Positions 1-9,545 of a stretch of 64,000 nt of DNA are shown here, piece by piece; positions within the stretch are counted from its first letter, which is position 1; each line of letters begins with the position of its first letter. Below the pieces are notes generated by a model. It searched no databases. It worked only from the letters and a program-made list of their open reading frames with translations, and had not been told where the DNA came from. The DNA comes from Thermodesulfobium narugense DSM 14796 (GTDB lineage Bacteria; Thermodesulfobiota; Thermodesulfobiia; Thermodesulfobiales; Thermodesulfobiaceae): positions 1,809,421 to 1,873,420 of the forward strand of contig NC_015499.1 in the NCBI RefSeq assembly GCF_000212395.1. The letters are read 5' to 3'. The position numbers were made by a program, and so were the translations under genes.

Positions 1-1265
1 CTATAATTTACATCAATAGATACCAACAAATCCAACTTCTTAAAAGCGCTTCTAAAGAAGTCTGGATCGGGCAAAGAAGCAAGCGGATCGTGTCTAAAGA
101 CAATATACGCCCTTACAGGGTAGGGATCATCGGTAAGAAGTACGTGAGCTAATTCCTGTGCTAACCCCCATTGACCGCTAAGGTGGGGATATTTTGTTCC
201 ACAACCGTCAAACCTTGGATCTTTTGGCTTTGGAACCTGAGCCAAAAGTGACTTAAGAGGCTTTCCGACGGCTGCAGGTCCTTTATTAATTATTAAGCCT
301 CCCTTTGCCTCATATACGCCTAAAAGCGCGTTGAGAGAACAAATGGCTCGCCTTAGATAAAAGTCATTTGAATACCAAGCAGTCATCCAGCCAAGGTGAA
401 ATATTACCGATGGTTTGGCATTTCCCACATCATGAGCTAATTTTACAATTTCAGCTGCAGGAATGCCAGTCTCCTTTTCAGCAAATTCAGGAGTATATGG
501 CTTTACAAAGTTTGAAAGTTCCTCAAACCCCACAGTCCATCTCTTAACAAAGTCAGAATCATAAAGAGAGTCCTTTATAATCACGTGAATTAAAGCTAAA
601 GCCAAAGCATAATCAGTACCTGGATTAATCAAAAAGAACCTATCAGCCTTTGCAGCTGTATAGTTCCATCGCACGTCAATCTGTATGAGTTTTCCGCCGT
701 TATCTATCATGTCTATAACATTTTTTGCCTCTCCTGTGACAAGAGATTCAAGCAAATTTCTACCAAAACTGACCAAATATTTACAGTTTTTGTAATCATA
801 AGTCACGCCGTTTCTTGCAAGGCCAGCAACTGACAGATGAGCATTGTGGATAGAATTAGAACAAGCCGCGTGATGATTAAAGTAATTTGGAGAACCAATT
901 GCGGCAATAAACGTCTTCTCAAATTCCGTTATTGCGCCCCCTCTATCAGATAACACGACACTTTTTGCTCCATAAGTATCAATTATCTTTTTTAACTTTT
1001 CTGCTACATAATCTAGAGCCTCATCCCAAGAAACGCTTTTCCACTTCCCAGAACCCCTCTCTCCATCACGTATCAAAGGCGTTTGTGGCCTTTCTGTGTC
1101 ATTTAATAGAGCTTTGCCAGCAGCCCCTCTTGGACATAAATGATACCCGCCCAAAAGATGTGGATTGCCCCAAATGTGTTCCACTTCATTTCCGTTAACA
1201 TCAACCACAATAGGGCACCTTCCTGTACACATCGCACAAATACTATAAACCCTCTTGCTACCCAT
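1..1265 (-). CDS. Molybdopterin oxidoreductase catalytic subunit (partial, C-terminus off the left edge)
   Basis: The minus strand is open from an ATG at 1265 to the window edge, about 421 codons. A GGAGGAG ribosome-binding site lies 5 nt upstream of this ATG, which fixes the start. The N-terminus carries a [4Fe-4S] motif with Cys10, Cys13, Cys17 and Cys44 (ending C-P-R-G). This is typical of the bis-MGD enzyme family that includes formate dehydrogenases and thiosulfate/polysulfide reductases. Cys135, in a H-H-A-A-C-S motif, is the likely molybdenum or tungsten ligand, which resembles PhsA/PsrA. No Tat signal precedes the cluster motif, so a cytoplasmic location is inferred. Substrate cannot be assigned from this part. 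It is transcribed away from queF. Confidence 0.9.
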   Translation of the reverse strand, partial: MGSKRVYSICAMCTGRCPIVVDVNGNEVEHIWGNPHLLGGYHLCPRGAAGKALLNDTERPQTPLIRDGERGSGKWKSVSWDEALDYVAEKLKKIIDTYGAKSVVLSDRGGAITEFEKTFIAAIGSPNYFNHHAACSNSIHNAHLSVAGLARNGVTYDYKNCKYLVSFGRNLLESLVTGEAKNVIDMIDNGGKLIQIDVRWNYTAAKADRFFLINPGTDYALALALIHVIIKDSLYDSDFVKRWTVGFEELSNFVKPYTPEFAEKETGIPAAEIVKLAHDVGNAKPSVIFHLGWMTAWYSNDFYLRRAICSLNALLGVYEAKGGLIINKGPAAVGKPLKSLLAQVPKPKDPRFDGCGTKYPHLSGQWGLAQELAHVLLTDDPYPVRAYIVFRHDPLASLPDPDFFRSAFKKLDLLVSIDVNY

Positions 1266-1463
1266 AGTCTCCTCCAAATTTATTTGAAATATTATAAATC
1301 AATTCTCTTAAAATTGACAGAAAATTTAGACAATATTTTTTTCTTAACTATTATAATTTATAATTATTAATTAATATATTTTTAGTCTAACAAAATATTA
1401 GTAAAAATGTTTATAAGAATTGTTTATTATTAAATTTAAAATAGTGATAGAAAAGGGGTATTT

Positions 1464-1847
1464 ATGCCAGAAGCAAGCGGTAAGACTTTTGAATTCAAAG
1501 ACGAATCTCATATTATGACAGATTTCCTTGAAGGATTTAGTTTCAGGGCTGAAGAATACATAAAGATTGAAACTAAAGAATTTAGCGCAGTTTGTCCCTT
1601 TAGTGGTCTGCCAGATATCGGGAGACTAATAATCGAATATTTTCCAGATGGAGGAGTCTGTGTAGAGCTTAAAAGTTTGAAATATTACCTTACATCGTTT
1701 AGAAATGTAGGGATTTATCAAGAAGCAGTTACAAAGAGAATATACGAAGACCTAAAAAGGCTTCTAAAAACTGATAGATTGAAAGTAACACTTATATACA
1801 ATACAAGGGGCGGGATGGACACTTTAACCAGCATGGGAAGCTTATAG
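1464..1847 (+). CDS. queF: NADPH-dependent 7-cyano-7-deazaguanine reductase (QueF, short type)
   Basis: This enzyme reduces preQ0 to preQ1 in queuosine tRNA modification. The 127-residue length fits the short, unimodular QueF type (YkvM-like). Visible motifs are C-P-F-S-G-L-P-D with nucleophile Cys44 and Asp51, the QueF signature E-L-K-S-L-K at about 68-73, and a C-terminal R-G-G. An AAGGGG site sits just upstream of the ATG. It stands alone in its direction, with no other queuosine gene nearby. I looked for a preQ1 riboswitch in the 200 nt upstream and did not see one. Confidence 0.95.
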   Translation: MPEASGKTFEFKDESHIMTDFLEGFSFRAEEYIKIETKEFSAVCPFSGLPDIGRLIIEYFPDGGVCVELKSLKYYLTSFRNVGIYQEAVTKRIYEDLKRLLKTDRLKVTLIYNTRGGMDTLTSMGSL

Positions 1848-1983
1848 AGAAAAATAAACTAAATAAATAATATAATAAATAATTCTAATTCTAAAACAAA
1901 TTTAAGCTAAAAATTTGAAATATTTAAGTGTTAAAATAAAGTTTAAATTAAAAAATTTATTTTAATTTGGGAGAGAACTAAAA

Positions 1984-4143
1984 ATGAACATTATTCAGAA
2001 TTGGTCTTTGAGAAAAAAGCTTCTTTCAATTACTTTGCTTAGTTTTTTAATATTCGGGCTCGCACTCATAACTCTTACATCATTTCAGTTTTTTGACAAC
2101 GGACACAAAAATGCTGAAGAAAAGCTTCGCTATGCAATGGATGCATCAAACGAACTTTTACAAAGCTATATGTCCAGATCAAAGGACATGGCAAAACTAC
2201 TTTCAGATAAAGAAAGCGTAATAAAGGGAGTAGAGACAAAAAATTTCGATCTACTAAAAACTGTTCTTGTCCCCTATATAAAAGAATATAAAGATTTATA
2301 TATAGTTGTAACCGATAACAAAGGAGACGTCATTATTAGAGCACACTCTTTAAACACTCCAACAGGCGACTCTATAGCAAATCAATTAAACATCCAAAAA
2401 GCACTTAGGGGAGAAAATACTGTTGGTATTGAGGAAGGGAAAGTTGTCAAACTCTCTATCCGTGCAGGATCTCCAGTAAGAGACAACAATGGCAATATTA
2501 TAGGTGCTGTGAGCGCAGGTTATACAATTTTTGACTCTAACAGACTTGCAAGCGAAATGAAAAAGTTACTAAACATTAATGCTACGTTTACATTTGGCAA
2601 CGAAGTAGTAACTTCAACGCTTAATAAAGATTTTAAGGGGCAAAAAATACCTCAAAATATCTATGACAAGCTAACCAAGGGCGAAAGCTTTATTCAAAGG
2701 TTTAATTTTCTTGGTCAAGATTATTACAATGTAATGGTTCCTCTTAAAAATTCAGATGACAAAGTTGTGGGTTCTTATATTCTTTCATATCCACCATCTC
2801 TTATTGACGGCCCTATTTACAACTCACTTATAGTACAAATAATTACAATTATTCTTTGTCTTTTAATAGGCCTTTTAATAATTGGTATAGGAATAGAATT
2901 TATTTTGATTAAACCGCTTTCAAGAGCAAAGTCTGATATCGACTGTCTTTCTACAGGAGATCTGTGTTCTGATATAAGCGTCTCATCAAAAGACGAAATC
3001 GGTCAAATTGCTCAGGCATCTTTAAAACTTAGGGATAATTTCTCTGAAATTTTACACGATATAAAGAACGTTTTAAACGATTTGTCACATGCTTCAAACA
3101 AGTTGTCAAGCCTTTCGTCTGATGCCAAATATGCTTCAAGCGAAAGCGCAAACTATGCAGAAAAAACTGCCCAAAATTCTGAAGAATTGAGTCAAACGTT
3201 AGAAAAATTAAATAATCACGTAAATATCTTGCTAAGCGCCATAGAATCAATTGCAAAAGGAGCTGAAGACCAAGCAAATTCAGCCTCAAACGTTGCTGAA
3301 AAAATGGGCAAAATTTCAGAAAACGCTCAAATTCTACTCAAGACCACCAAAGGGGTGGGTTCTCTTGCAACAGAAGCTGAAGAAAAGTCAAAAATGGGAT
3401 CTTTGTTAATTGAGCAAAACGATTCCTCATCCTTACAAATCTTAAACTCTGTTGAAGAACTTTCAAAGACTATCCTGTCTCTCTCAGAGAGATCAAACGA
3501 TATAGTAAAAATAGTAGATATCATATCACAAATTTCCGAGCAGACAAATCTGTTAGCACTAAATGCAGCAATTGAAGCAGCAAGAGCTGGGGATGCTGGA
3601 AGAGGGTTTGCGGTGGTAGCAGATGAAGTAAGAAAGCTAGCAGAAGAATCTCAAAGAGCAGCTAAAAATATTGGAGAATTAATAGAGCAAACCAGAAAAG
3701 AAACGGCGTTAGCATCAGAGGCAATGAAAACTACCCTAGAAGAAGTCAAAAAGGGTAGGACTATAACAAAAGATTCAAAAGAGGCATTTGAACAGATAAG
3801 CCAAAACATCGAAAGATTGCTTCAAGAGATACAATCGGCTCAAAATAACGTAGCCAAAGTTGAAGAAGATATTAGAAGCATAGAGACCAATATTAGCAAC
3901 CTTGCAGCCCTTTCAGAAGAATATACAGCTAGTGCTCAAGAAATGAACGCTTCAACAGCAGAGCTAAAAAAGGATATAAATGGCCTCTCAGAAATTGCGA
4001 AAGAAGGTTCAGTTGCAGCTAGTGAAGAATCAGCTCTTGCAAAGGAATTAAGTTCTATGATGGAAGATGTGGAAGATATCTCAAAGAAATTAAATGCTCA
4101 TGTAGAAAAATTAAACGAAAAAACGTCAAAATTTAAAATTTAA
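1984..4143 (+). CDS. Methyl-accepting chemotaxis protein with periplasmic Cache-like sensor
   Basis: Transmembrane chemoreceptor that passes ligand signals to CheA/CheW. TM1 is at about residues 13-35. A periplasmic Cache-like region of about 240 residues follows, then TM2 at about 281-308, a HAMP segment to about 360, and a long coiled-coil signalling domain. The conserved hairpin tip, with the core [15 protein letters not shown], starts near residue 520. A GGGAGAG site precedes the ATG. The ligand is unknown. The gene is monocistronic: AT-rich sequence lies upstream and a strong terminator follows. No CheA, CheW or CheY gene is in the window. Confidence 0.95.
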   Translation: MNIIQNWSLRKKLLSITLLSFLIFGLALITLTSFQFFDNGHKNAEEKLRYAMDASNELLQSYMSRSKDMAKLLSDKESVIKGVETKNFDLLKTVLVPYIKEYKDLYIVVTDNKGDVIIRAHSLNTPTGDSIANQLNIQKALRGENTVGIEEGKVVKLSIRAGSPVRDNNGNIIGAVSAGYTIFDSNRLASEMKKLLNINATFTFGNEVVTSTLNKDFKGQKIPQNIYDKLTKGESFIQRFNFLGQDYYNVMVPLKNSDDKVVGSYILSYPPSLIDGPIYNSLIVQIITIILCLLIGLLIIGIGIEFILIKPLSRAKSDIDCLSTGDLCSDISVSSKDEIGQIAQASLKLRDNFSEILHDIKNVLNDLSHASNKLSSLSSDAKYASSESANYAEKTAQNSEELSQTLEKLNNHVNILLSAIESIAKGAEDQANSASNVAEKMGKISENAQILLKTTKGVGSLATEAEEKSKMGSLLIEQNDSSSLQILNSVEELSKTILSLSERSNDIVKIVDIISQISEQTNLLALNAAIEAARAGDAGRGFAVVADEVRKLAEESQRAAKNIGELIEQTRKETALASEAMKTTLEEVKKGRTITKDSKEAFEQISQNIERLLQEIQSAQNNVAKVEEDIRSIETNISNLAALSEEYTASAQEMNASTAELKKDINGLSEIAKEGSVAASEESALAKELSSMMEDVEDISKKLNAHVEKLNEKTSKFKI

Positions 4144-4160
4144 TTAATTAATTTTTTTAA

Positions 4161-4220
4161 AACCCTTGTTCAACAACGTTTGACATATAACAAATGTTGA
4201 ACAAGGGTTTCTTGTATATT
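4161..4220 (+). terminator. Rho-independent terminator after the chemoreceptor gene
   Basis: A perfect 15-bp inverted repeat, arms 4161-4175 and 4195-4209 with a 19-nt loop, lies 17 nt after the stop codon. A moderately T-rich stretch follows. Confidence 0.85.
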
Positions 4221-4290
4221 TTAACAATTACAAAATTTCGTATAAAATAAGTTATTATTCAAAATATTAAAAATTACTGAGGAGGTTCTG

Positions 4291-4851
4291 ATGAGCATAC
4301 TTGAAATTATAAAATCAAGGAGATCTGTTAGAAAGTACAAGGATAAAGTGATAGAGCCAGAAAAGATAGATCGTCTGATAGAAGCTGCTATATGGGCTCC
4401 AAGCGCCATGAATTCTCAACCTTGGGCTTTTGTAGTAATTCAAGATCGATCAACCTTAAAAGTTTTGTCAGATAATTCAAAGAGATTTCTCGTTGAAAAT
4501 ATGAATAAGTTTAAAGTCCTTGAAAAATACAAATCTATGTTAGAAAAGGATGATTATAATATCTTTTACAATGCACCTGTTCTAATAACTATTTATGCCA
4601 AAAGTTATGGCCTGTATCCCAAAGAAGATTGTGCACTTGCAGCACAAAATCTTATGCTTGAAGCTCACGCTATTGGCCTTGGAACGTGTTGGATAGGATT
4701 TGCAAGAGAGTATATGGACCTAGAAGAAACAAAAGCAAAGTTTAACGTGCCCTTAGATTATAGTGCTGTAGCGCCCATAATTGTAGGCTATCCTGAAATA
4801 TTGCCAGCTCAAGGCGCAAGAAACAACCCTGTAATACTTTATAGAAAATAA
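4291..4851 (+). CDS. Nitroreductase family FMN oxidoreductase
   Basis: A 186-residue flavoprotein of the nitroreductase fold that uses FMN and NAD(P)H. Its physiological substrate is unknown. The N-terminal R-R-S-V-R-K-Y motif and A-P-S-A-M-N-S-Q-P-W (about 38-47) are the classic FMN-binding signatures. A C-terminal G-x-G-T-C-W-I-G segment is also conserved. GAGGAGG lies a few bases before the ATG. It is 16 nt upstream of the flavodiiron gene and probably co-transcribed with it, which hints at a shared role in oxygen or redox defence (inference). A second nitroreductase lies at 32 kb. Confidence 0.93.
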   Translation: MSILEIIKSRRSVRKYKDKVIEPEKIDRLIEAAIWAPSAMNSQPWAFVVIQDRSTLKVLSDNSKRFLVENMNKFKVLEKYKSMLEKDDYNIFYNAPVLITIYAKSYGLYPKEDCALAAQNLMLEAHAIGLGTCWIGFAREYMDLEETKAKFNVPLDYSAVAPIIVGYPEILPAQGARNNPVILYRK

Positions 4852-4867
4852 GAAGAGGAGGAAAAAC

Positions 4868-6043
4868 ATGAACTGTAAACTAGCGGATTCACTATACGAT
4901 GTAGGAGCACTAGACTGGGAAATAAGAGATTTTCACGGAGTATATACACCTCAAGGCAGCAAATATAATTCGTTTCTCCTCTTAGATGAAAAGATTGCTA
5001 TTATAGACAGCGTAAAAGAGTGCTTCGGTAAAGAAACAATATGCAAAATAAAAGAAATAATAAAGGAAAGAGATGTAGACTATCTTGTATCTTTACATAC
5101 AGAACCAGACCATGCAGGATCAATTACTGAATATTTCAAAGAGTTCAAAAACATTAAGCTAGTATGTTTGGAGAAGAATTATGAATTTATAAAAAATTTT
5201 TTGCCTGACCTTGATGGTTCAAGAGTTTTGGTCTTAAAGTCTGGAGAAAGTTTGTCACTTGGCGAAAAGACTCTCGTCTTAAAATCTCTTCCAATGACTC
5301 ATTGGCCTGACACCACAAGTGCTTATATCCCAGAAAAGGGCTGGCTTTTCACTTCAGACTTTTTTGGCAGCCTTATTTCTATTTCAAGGCCGTTTTACGA
5401 TCAGTTGCAATCAGACATATATCCCTTTATAAGAGATTACTTTGCTTTCTTAATGAGACCGTTTGAATCGCTTACAAAAAAAGCTCTAGACTACTATAAG
5501 TCCCTTAATCCTACAATGATATTGCCTGCACACGGACCTTTTTATAGAAGACCAGAAGATATAAAATATATTTTTGACGTCACAGAAAAATTAATAAACG
5601 ACCCGACAGAAAACAAAGTAATAGTTGTTTATACAACCATGTGGCACACAACTGAAAAAATGGCAAAGCTAATTTCTGAAGGGGCAGGGTGTAAAAATGA
5701 TTGTGAGGTCAAGGTTTTTGACTTAAGAGAAGATCCTGTTTCTGTTATTATGGGAGAAATTATGACCTGTAAAGCCTTCGCTATAGGTTCTCCAACAGTT
5801 TATAACGGAGTATTTCCGAACATATTGCCATTGTTAAGATTAATGAGGCTTCTTAGACTAAAGGGCAAAAGGGCAGTTATATTTGGCTCTTTCGGTTGGT
5901 CTGGAGGTGCCGTGAAGGAAATAGAAGATGCCATAAAGCCTCTTGGCGTAGAAGTCATAGAAAAAATTGAAACAAGATTTTCTTTAAAACCAGAAGAAAT
6001 AAAAAAGTGCCTAGAAGTTGGCAAAATGCTTGCTGAGTTATAG
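4868..6043 (+). CDS. Flavodiiron protein (class A, FprA-like O2/NO reductase)
   Basis: Cytoplasmic enzyme that reduces O2 to water or NO to N2O in anaerobes. The N-terminal metallo-beta-lactamase-like domain (about 1-250) holds a full diiron ligand set: His77, Glu79, Asp81 and His82 in H-T-E-P-D-H, His145, Asp164 and His222. The C-terminal flavodoxin domain (about 254-391) begins V-V-Y-T-T-M-W-H and binds FMN. No rubredoxin domain is fused, so an external donor is needed. AGAGGAGG precedes the ATG. The downstream cimA begins 2 nt after the stop, so they share an operon. Substrate preference between O2 and NO cannot be read from the sequence. Confidence 0.95.
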   Translation: MNCKLADSLYDVGALDWEIRDFHGVYTPQGSKYNSFLLLDEKIAIIDSVKECFGKETICKIKEIIKERDVDYLVSLHTEPDHAGSITEYFKEFKNIKLVCLEKNYEFIKNFLPDLDGSRVLVLKSGESLSLGEKTLVLKSLPMTHWPDTTSAYIPEKGWLFTSDFFGSLISISRPFYDQLQSDIYPFIRDYFAFLMRPFESLTKKALDYYKSLNPTMILPAHGPFYRRPEDIKYIFDVTEKLINDPTENKVIVVYTTMWHTTEKMAKLISEGAGCKNDCEVKVFDLREDPVSVIMGEIMTCKAFAIGSPTVYNGVFPNILPLLRLMRLLRLKGKRAVIFGSFGWSGGAVKEIEDAIKPLGVEVIEKIETRFSLKPEEIKKCLEVGKMLAEL

Positions 6044-6045
6044 CT

Positions 6046-7668
6046 ATGAAAAAAGCACAAAGAAAAATAGAACTATACGATACCACCTTAAGAGATGGTG
6101 CCCAGCGGGAAGGAATATCTTTAACCCTAGAAGATAAATTAAAAATAGTTAAGAGATTAGACGATTTTGGCATAGATTATATCGAAGCCGGTTGGCCTGG
6201 TTCTAATCCAAAGGATGAGAAATTTTTTGAACAGGCTAAAGACCTAAAACTTAACTTTGCTAAATTAGTTGCTTTTGGTTCCACCAGAAGAGCAAATACA
6301 CCTGCAGAAAACGATAAAAATGTAATATCTCTTTTGAATGCTAACACAAGCACAATTACAATATTTGGAAAGTCCTGGGACCTTCACGTCAAAGAGGCCT
6401 TAAAAACCACACTTGATGAAAACTTAAATATGGTCTCAGATACGATATCATATCTTAATTCAAAAGGTAAATCGGTATTCTTCGATGCAGAGCACTTTTT
6501 TGACGGCTTTAAAAATAACAAAGAGTATGCGCTTGCAGTCTTAAAAAGAGCTAAAGACGCAAAGGCAAAAAGAATAGTCCTAGCAGACACAAATGGTGGC
6601 ACTTTGCCAGACGAAGTTAGAGAAATAATAAGAGAAGTAAAGTCTTATCTTGGCAAAAATGTGGCTCTTGGGATCCATTGTCACAACGACAGCGAACTTG
6701 CTGTAGCAAATTCAATTGCAGCTGTTCAGGAGGGAGTCCTACAAGTTCAGGGCACAATAAATGGCTTTGGAGAAAGAGCAGGAAATGCAAATCTTTGTTC
6801 TTTAATTCCAATTTTACAACTAAAAATGAATATCCCTCTATTTGACGAGGAAAAACTAAAAGCTCTAACCCCTCTTTCTAGATTTATAGACGAAATAGCC
6901 AATATAACGCCAAATGACCATCAACCATTTGTTGGGAAATCTGTGTTCGCTCACAAGGGCGGCATACACGTAAGCGCAGTCCTAGCAAACCCTAAAACTT
7001 ACGAGCACATAGATCCTGAATTAATTGGAAATAAAAGAAGAGTAGTAATATCTGAGCTCTCAGGCACAAGCAACATTATATTCAAAGCAAAAGAAATGGG
7101 AATAGATTTGAGCAAAAACAGGCCTGAAACAAGAAAGATATTGTCAATTATTAAGGAACTTGAAAACCAAGGATATCAATTTGAAGCGGCTGAGGCCTCT
7201 TTTGAGATACTTTTGTGGAAAGGCCTTTGTACAAGAGATGAGTTATTCGATCTTATATATTGGAAAACGACTGTAGAATATAACGAAAGGTTAAAGGAAA
7301 TTTATGCAGAAGCGGTAATAAAGTTGATTGTAGAAGGTAAAATTAGCCACAGCGTCGGAGATGGAAACGGACCAGTTAACGCAATGGACAAAGCCCTTAG
7401 ATCAGCTTTGTCCAATCACTTTCCATCTCTTGAAAAGATACACTTATCTGACTATAGAGTTCGTGTTCTAGGAGGTAGTTCTGGCACAGGGGCAGGAGTA
7501 AGAGTTCTAATAGATCACACAGATTCAGAAGAAACCTGGACAACGCTTGGCGTATCGAGCAATATCATCGAAGCAAGCTACATTGCGCTGGTTGACGGCA
7601 TAGAATACGGCTTAAGAAAGGAAAGAATAAGAAAGGATCTTAAAGAAATATCGAAAAAGCTCCAATGA
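6046..7668 (+). CDS. cimA: Citramalate synthase
   Basis: Condenses pyruvate with acetyl-CoA to (R)-citramalate, the first step of the threonine-independent route to isoleucine. The 540-residue length and N-terminal T-T-L-R-D-G-A-Q-R-E-G motif fit the long CimA group of the LeuA/homocitrate synthase superfamily. It has a TIM-barrel catalytic domain (about 1-280) with metal-binding H-C-H-N-D. The C-terminal LeuA-type regulatory domain (about 400-535) suggests feedback control. 2-Isopropylmalate synthase is the main alternative, but the E-A-G-W-P-G-S-N-P motif and overall pattern favour citramalate synthase. The stop overlaps the next start (ATGA). Confidence 0.9.
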   Translation: MKKAQRKIELYDTTLRDGAQREGISLTLEDKLKIVKRLDDFGIDYIEAGWPGSNPKDEKFFEQAKDLKLNFAKLVAFGSTRRANTPAENDKNVISLLNANTSTITIFGKSWDLHVKEALKTTLDENLNMVSDTISYLNSKGKSVFFDAEHFFDGFKNNKEYALAVLKRAKDAKAKRIVLADTNGGTLPDEVREIIREVKSYLGKNVALGIHCHNDSELAVANSIAAVQEGVLQVQGTINGFGERAGNANLCSLIPILQLKMNIPLFDEEKLKALTPLSRFIDEIANITPNDHQPFVGKSVFAHKGGIHVSAVLANPKTYEHIDPELIGNKRRVVISELSGTSNIIFKAKEMGIDLSKNRPETRKILSIIKELENQGYQFEAAEASFEILLWKGLCTRDELFDLIYWKTTVEYNERLKEIYAEAVIKLIVEGKISHSVGDGNGPVNAMDKALRSALSNHFPSLEKIHLSDYRVRVLGGSSGTGAGVRVLIDHTDSEETWTTLGVSSNIIEASYIALVDGIEYGLRKERIRKDLKEISKKLQ

Positions 7669-8210
7669 AAAATAAATTTTTGTTTTTCTCTACTATTGGA
7701 GAACTCTTTCTTCTAGCTGTAAGCGTTTTTATTTTGAAAAGGTTTCAACAGATGCCAGAGTTTAACATTGATTTATTGGGTTTTTGCACTTCTGTACTGG
7801 TTGGAATCTTGGTGTTTTTGTTAGGCTTTTATATTTCAAAAATTTTTTTATTTGCAAAAAGGATAGATCAGGCGCTTTATATTAATGTTTTTAAACAGGC
7901 TAATATTTTAGAAATGCTATATATATCAATTCTTAGCGCCTTTTCTGAAGAGATGTTTTTTAGAGGTCTAATGCAGGAGTTTCTTGGAATATATTTAGCA
8001 TCTATATTCTTCGGTATACTACATACTCCTGAAATAAGCATAAAAGGCTTGTTTTATGCAATTTATATCTCTTTTATCGGATTCATTTTGGGAGCGCTTT
8101 ATATTCAACAAGGAACCATTCTAGCTCCAATGATTGCTCACTTCATAATAAATTTTTTGGGAATCATCTCTTTAACGTTTTATAACAATTTTTTACAAAT
8201 GAAAGACTGA
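7665..8210 (+). CDS. CPBP family intramembrane metalloprotease
   Basis: A 181-residue, largely hydrophobic protein of the CAAX protease and bacteriocin-processing (CPBP/Abi) family. Diagnostic residues are Glu95-Glu96-x3-Arg100 (E-E-M-F-F-R), His120 in F-G-I-L-H, and His159 in A-H-F-I-I-N-F. These form the intramembrane active site. About five membrane segments are predicted by eye. The ATG overlaps the cimA stop by 4 nt, so translation is probably coupled. Its substrate is unknown, and the link to isoleucine synthesis may be only positional. Confidence 0.88.
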   Translation: MKNKFLFFSTIGELFLLAVSVFILKRFQQMPEFNIDLLGFCTSVLVGILVFLLGFYISKIFLFAKRIDQALYINVFKQANILEMLYISILSAFSEEMFFRGLMQEFLGIYLASIFFGILHTPEISIKGLFYAIYISFIGFILGALYIQQGTILAPMIAHFIINFLGIISLTFYNNFLQMKD

Positions 8211-8303
8211 TTTTTACTTTCATTATTATAAATTTTTAGAGGGATTAAAGTAGCTTAATTAATATTATATAAATAAAACTTATAGAAATTTTATAAGAAT
8301 TTA

Positions 8304-8331
8304 TTCAAAATTCAAAATTTTTTGATATAAT
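8304..8331 (+). promoter_or_regulatory. Extended -10 promoter before a short non-coding transcript
   Basis: TATAAT at 8326-8331 is preceded by TGA, giving a TGnTATAAT extended -10. A weak -35 (TTCAAA, 8304-8309) lies 16 nt upstream. Transcription would start near 8338. No plus-strand gene follows for about 1.8 kb. Confidence 0.6.
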
Positions 8332-8337
8332 ACTTTC

Positions 8338-8394
8338 TGGGTTCCCCCCACAGCACGGCCATGAAGGTAGGACTTACTTCATGGCCTCTTTTAT
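8338..8394 (+). ncRNA. Candidate short RNA ending in a terminator hairpin
   Basis: Between the convergent protease and DUF155 genes, a good promoter is followed within about 20 nt by a G/C-rich segment unlike the AT-rich surroundings. The segment has a small C-T-G/C-A-G hairpin near 8338-8354. A perfect 10-bp stem follows (8357-8366 with 8377-8386) with a 10-nt loop, then TCTTTTATT. The transcript would be about 57 nt. It matches no RNA family I recognise and has no likely open reading frame. It could instead be only a terminator for the upstream operon with a chance promoter. Confidence 0.4.
8357..8394 (+). terminator. Rho-independent terminator
   Basis: The 10-bp perfect stem (8357-8366 and 8377-8386) is followed by a T-rich tail on the plus strand. 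It can end both the nitroreductase-cimA-protease operon and the candidate short RNA. Confidence 0.8.
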
Positions 8395-8405
8395 TATGAA
8401 AAGTT

Positions 8406-9461
8406 TTATAAAATCCTTAATAATCCTAAAACTATTTCCACTAATATTAAGATTACAATTGTGATTTCTAAAAAGTTTGCAATCTTTTGGAAAAAGTCTT
8501 CACGTAAGAGCTGATATATATCAGAAAGAGTCTTGAGATTTCTTTCTAAAGAATTTTCCCATTCTGACACGTGAAGCTTTAAGCCTAGAGATTTATAAAT
8601 CCTTGCAAGATACAAATCTCCCATTAATTTTAGAGCATTATCAAGTCTTTCTCTATTAAGTGAAACGTTTAAGAAGAAAAGGCTTATCTCCTTTATTGGT
8701 GGGAGAAAAATTGATCTCTTTTCGATTATTGACTCAAAATAGTCCAAACTTTTGTCAAGTATTCTATCTAGTGCTCTAATTTGAGCTAATTCAACCTGAC
8801 TGAACTCAATAATTTCTAAAATATCTTCATAGTCAGCATCAATAACAAAAGAAGCATTGTAATCTATGACAACCATATCAAATTCATAGTAACTAAGAGC
8901 TATCTGAGTAGCCTCATCTATTTCCATCTGAGAAAGATTTTCCTTTTCCATTCTGAGTATATGAGCTATAGTTTCTTTATTGTTTCTAAGAAATTCAGAA
9001 GGCTTAGAATCAATTTCATCAGTTTGAAATACTATGTAGTCCTCAAAAATTATTTCATCAAATGGCTTCTTTAGAGTTTTGGTTAAATAATTTTTAAGTT
9101 CAGATACATAACTTAAAACTTTTTCTTCAAGGTTGCTGTCAAAAAGATCTGAAGAAATATACTTTAAGTTTACAAATTCAGTCTTCCCGTTCCACAAAAG
9201 CGAAATTGAAACTGCTCCAAAATCAAAAATCTTGAGGTTTATATTTGATGGATAAAAATCATCAATGATATCAAAGTCAAATGGAATATCTAAATTGACA
9301 GTAATAGGAGGAGTTTCATATTGAAGCCTTTTGGGAGTAGATTTCGATCTCCTAAAATTGACCCTTTTTGAGGCATTAAGAAGATTTTGCGCAAGCGCAA
9401 GATCTATTTCTTCAGCTATATAAAAAGAATAAATTGAAAATATTTTTCCCCTGAATTCCAT
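8406..9461 (-). CDS. RMD1/DUF155 family membrane-anchored protein
   Basis: A 351-residue protein that I place in the RMD1/YagE (DUF155) family. The main evidence is its C-terminus: a helical coiled region (about 270-325) followed by a single membrane segment with the pattern L-E-I-x-I-V-I-L-I-L-V-E-I-V-L-G. This matches the family's typical L-E-x-x-x-V-x-L-I-x-x-E tail. The middle region is acidic. The molecular function of bacterial members is not known; eukaryotic relatives act in mitochondria. No operon partner is evident. The gene converges on the terminator region at 8357-8394. Confidence 0.65.
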   Translation of the reverse strand: MEFRGKIFSIYSFYIAEEIDLALAQNLLNASKRVNFRRSKSTPKRLQYETPPITVNLDIPFDFDIIDDFYPSNINLKIFDFGAVSISLLWNGKTEFVNLKYISSDLFDSNLEEKVLSYVSELKNYLTKTLKKPFDEIIFEDYIVFQTDEIDSKPSEFLRNNKETIAHILRMEKENLSQMEIDEATQIALSYYEFDMVVIDYNASFVIDADYEDILEIIEFSQVELAQIRALDRILDKSLDYFESIIEKRSIFLPPIKEISLFFLNVSLNRERLDNALKLMGDLYLARIYKSLGLKLHVSEWENSLERNLKTLSDIYQLLREDFFQKIANFLEITIVILILVEIVLGLLRIL

Positions 9462-9545
9462 GATCTGATTTTACTACCAAAATCAAATAAAACAAACATA
9501 AAAATAAAATTCAAATAAGTCCAAAAACGAAGAAAAAATATATTG

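Noticed and set aside
1-1265. Selenocysteine at the molybdenum ligand
   Set aside because: The likely ligand position is a normal cysteine codon and no in-frame TGA occurs in this part.
932-1370. Two plus-strand reading frames near the left end
   Set aside because: They are shadows of the minus-strand molybdopterin oxidoreductase or lie in non-coding AT-rich sequence.
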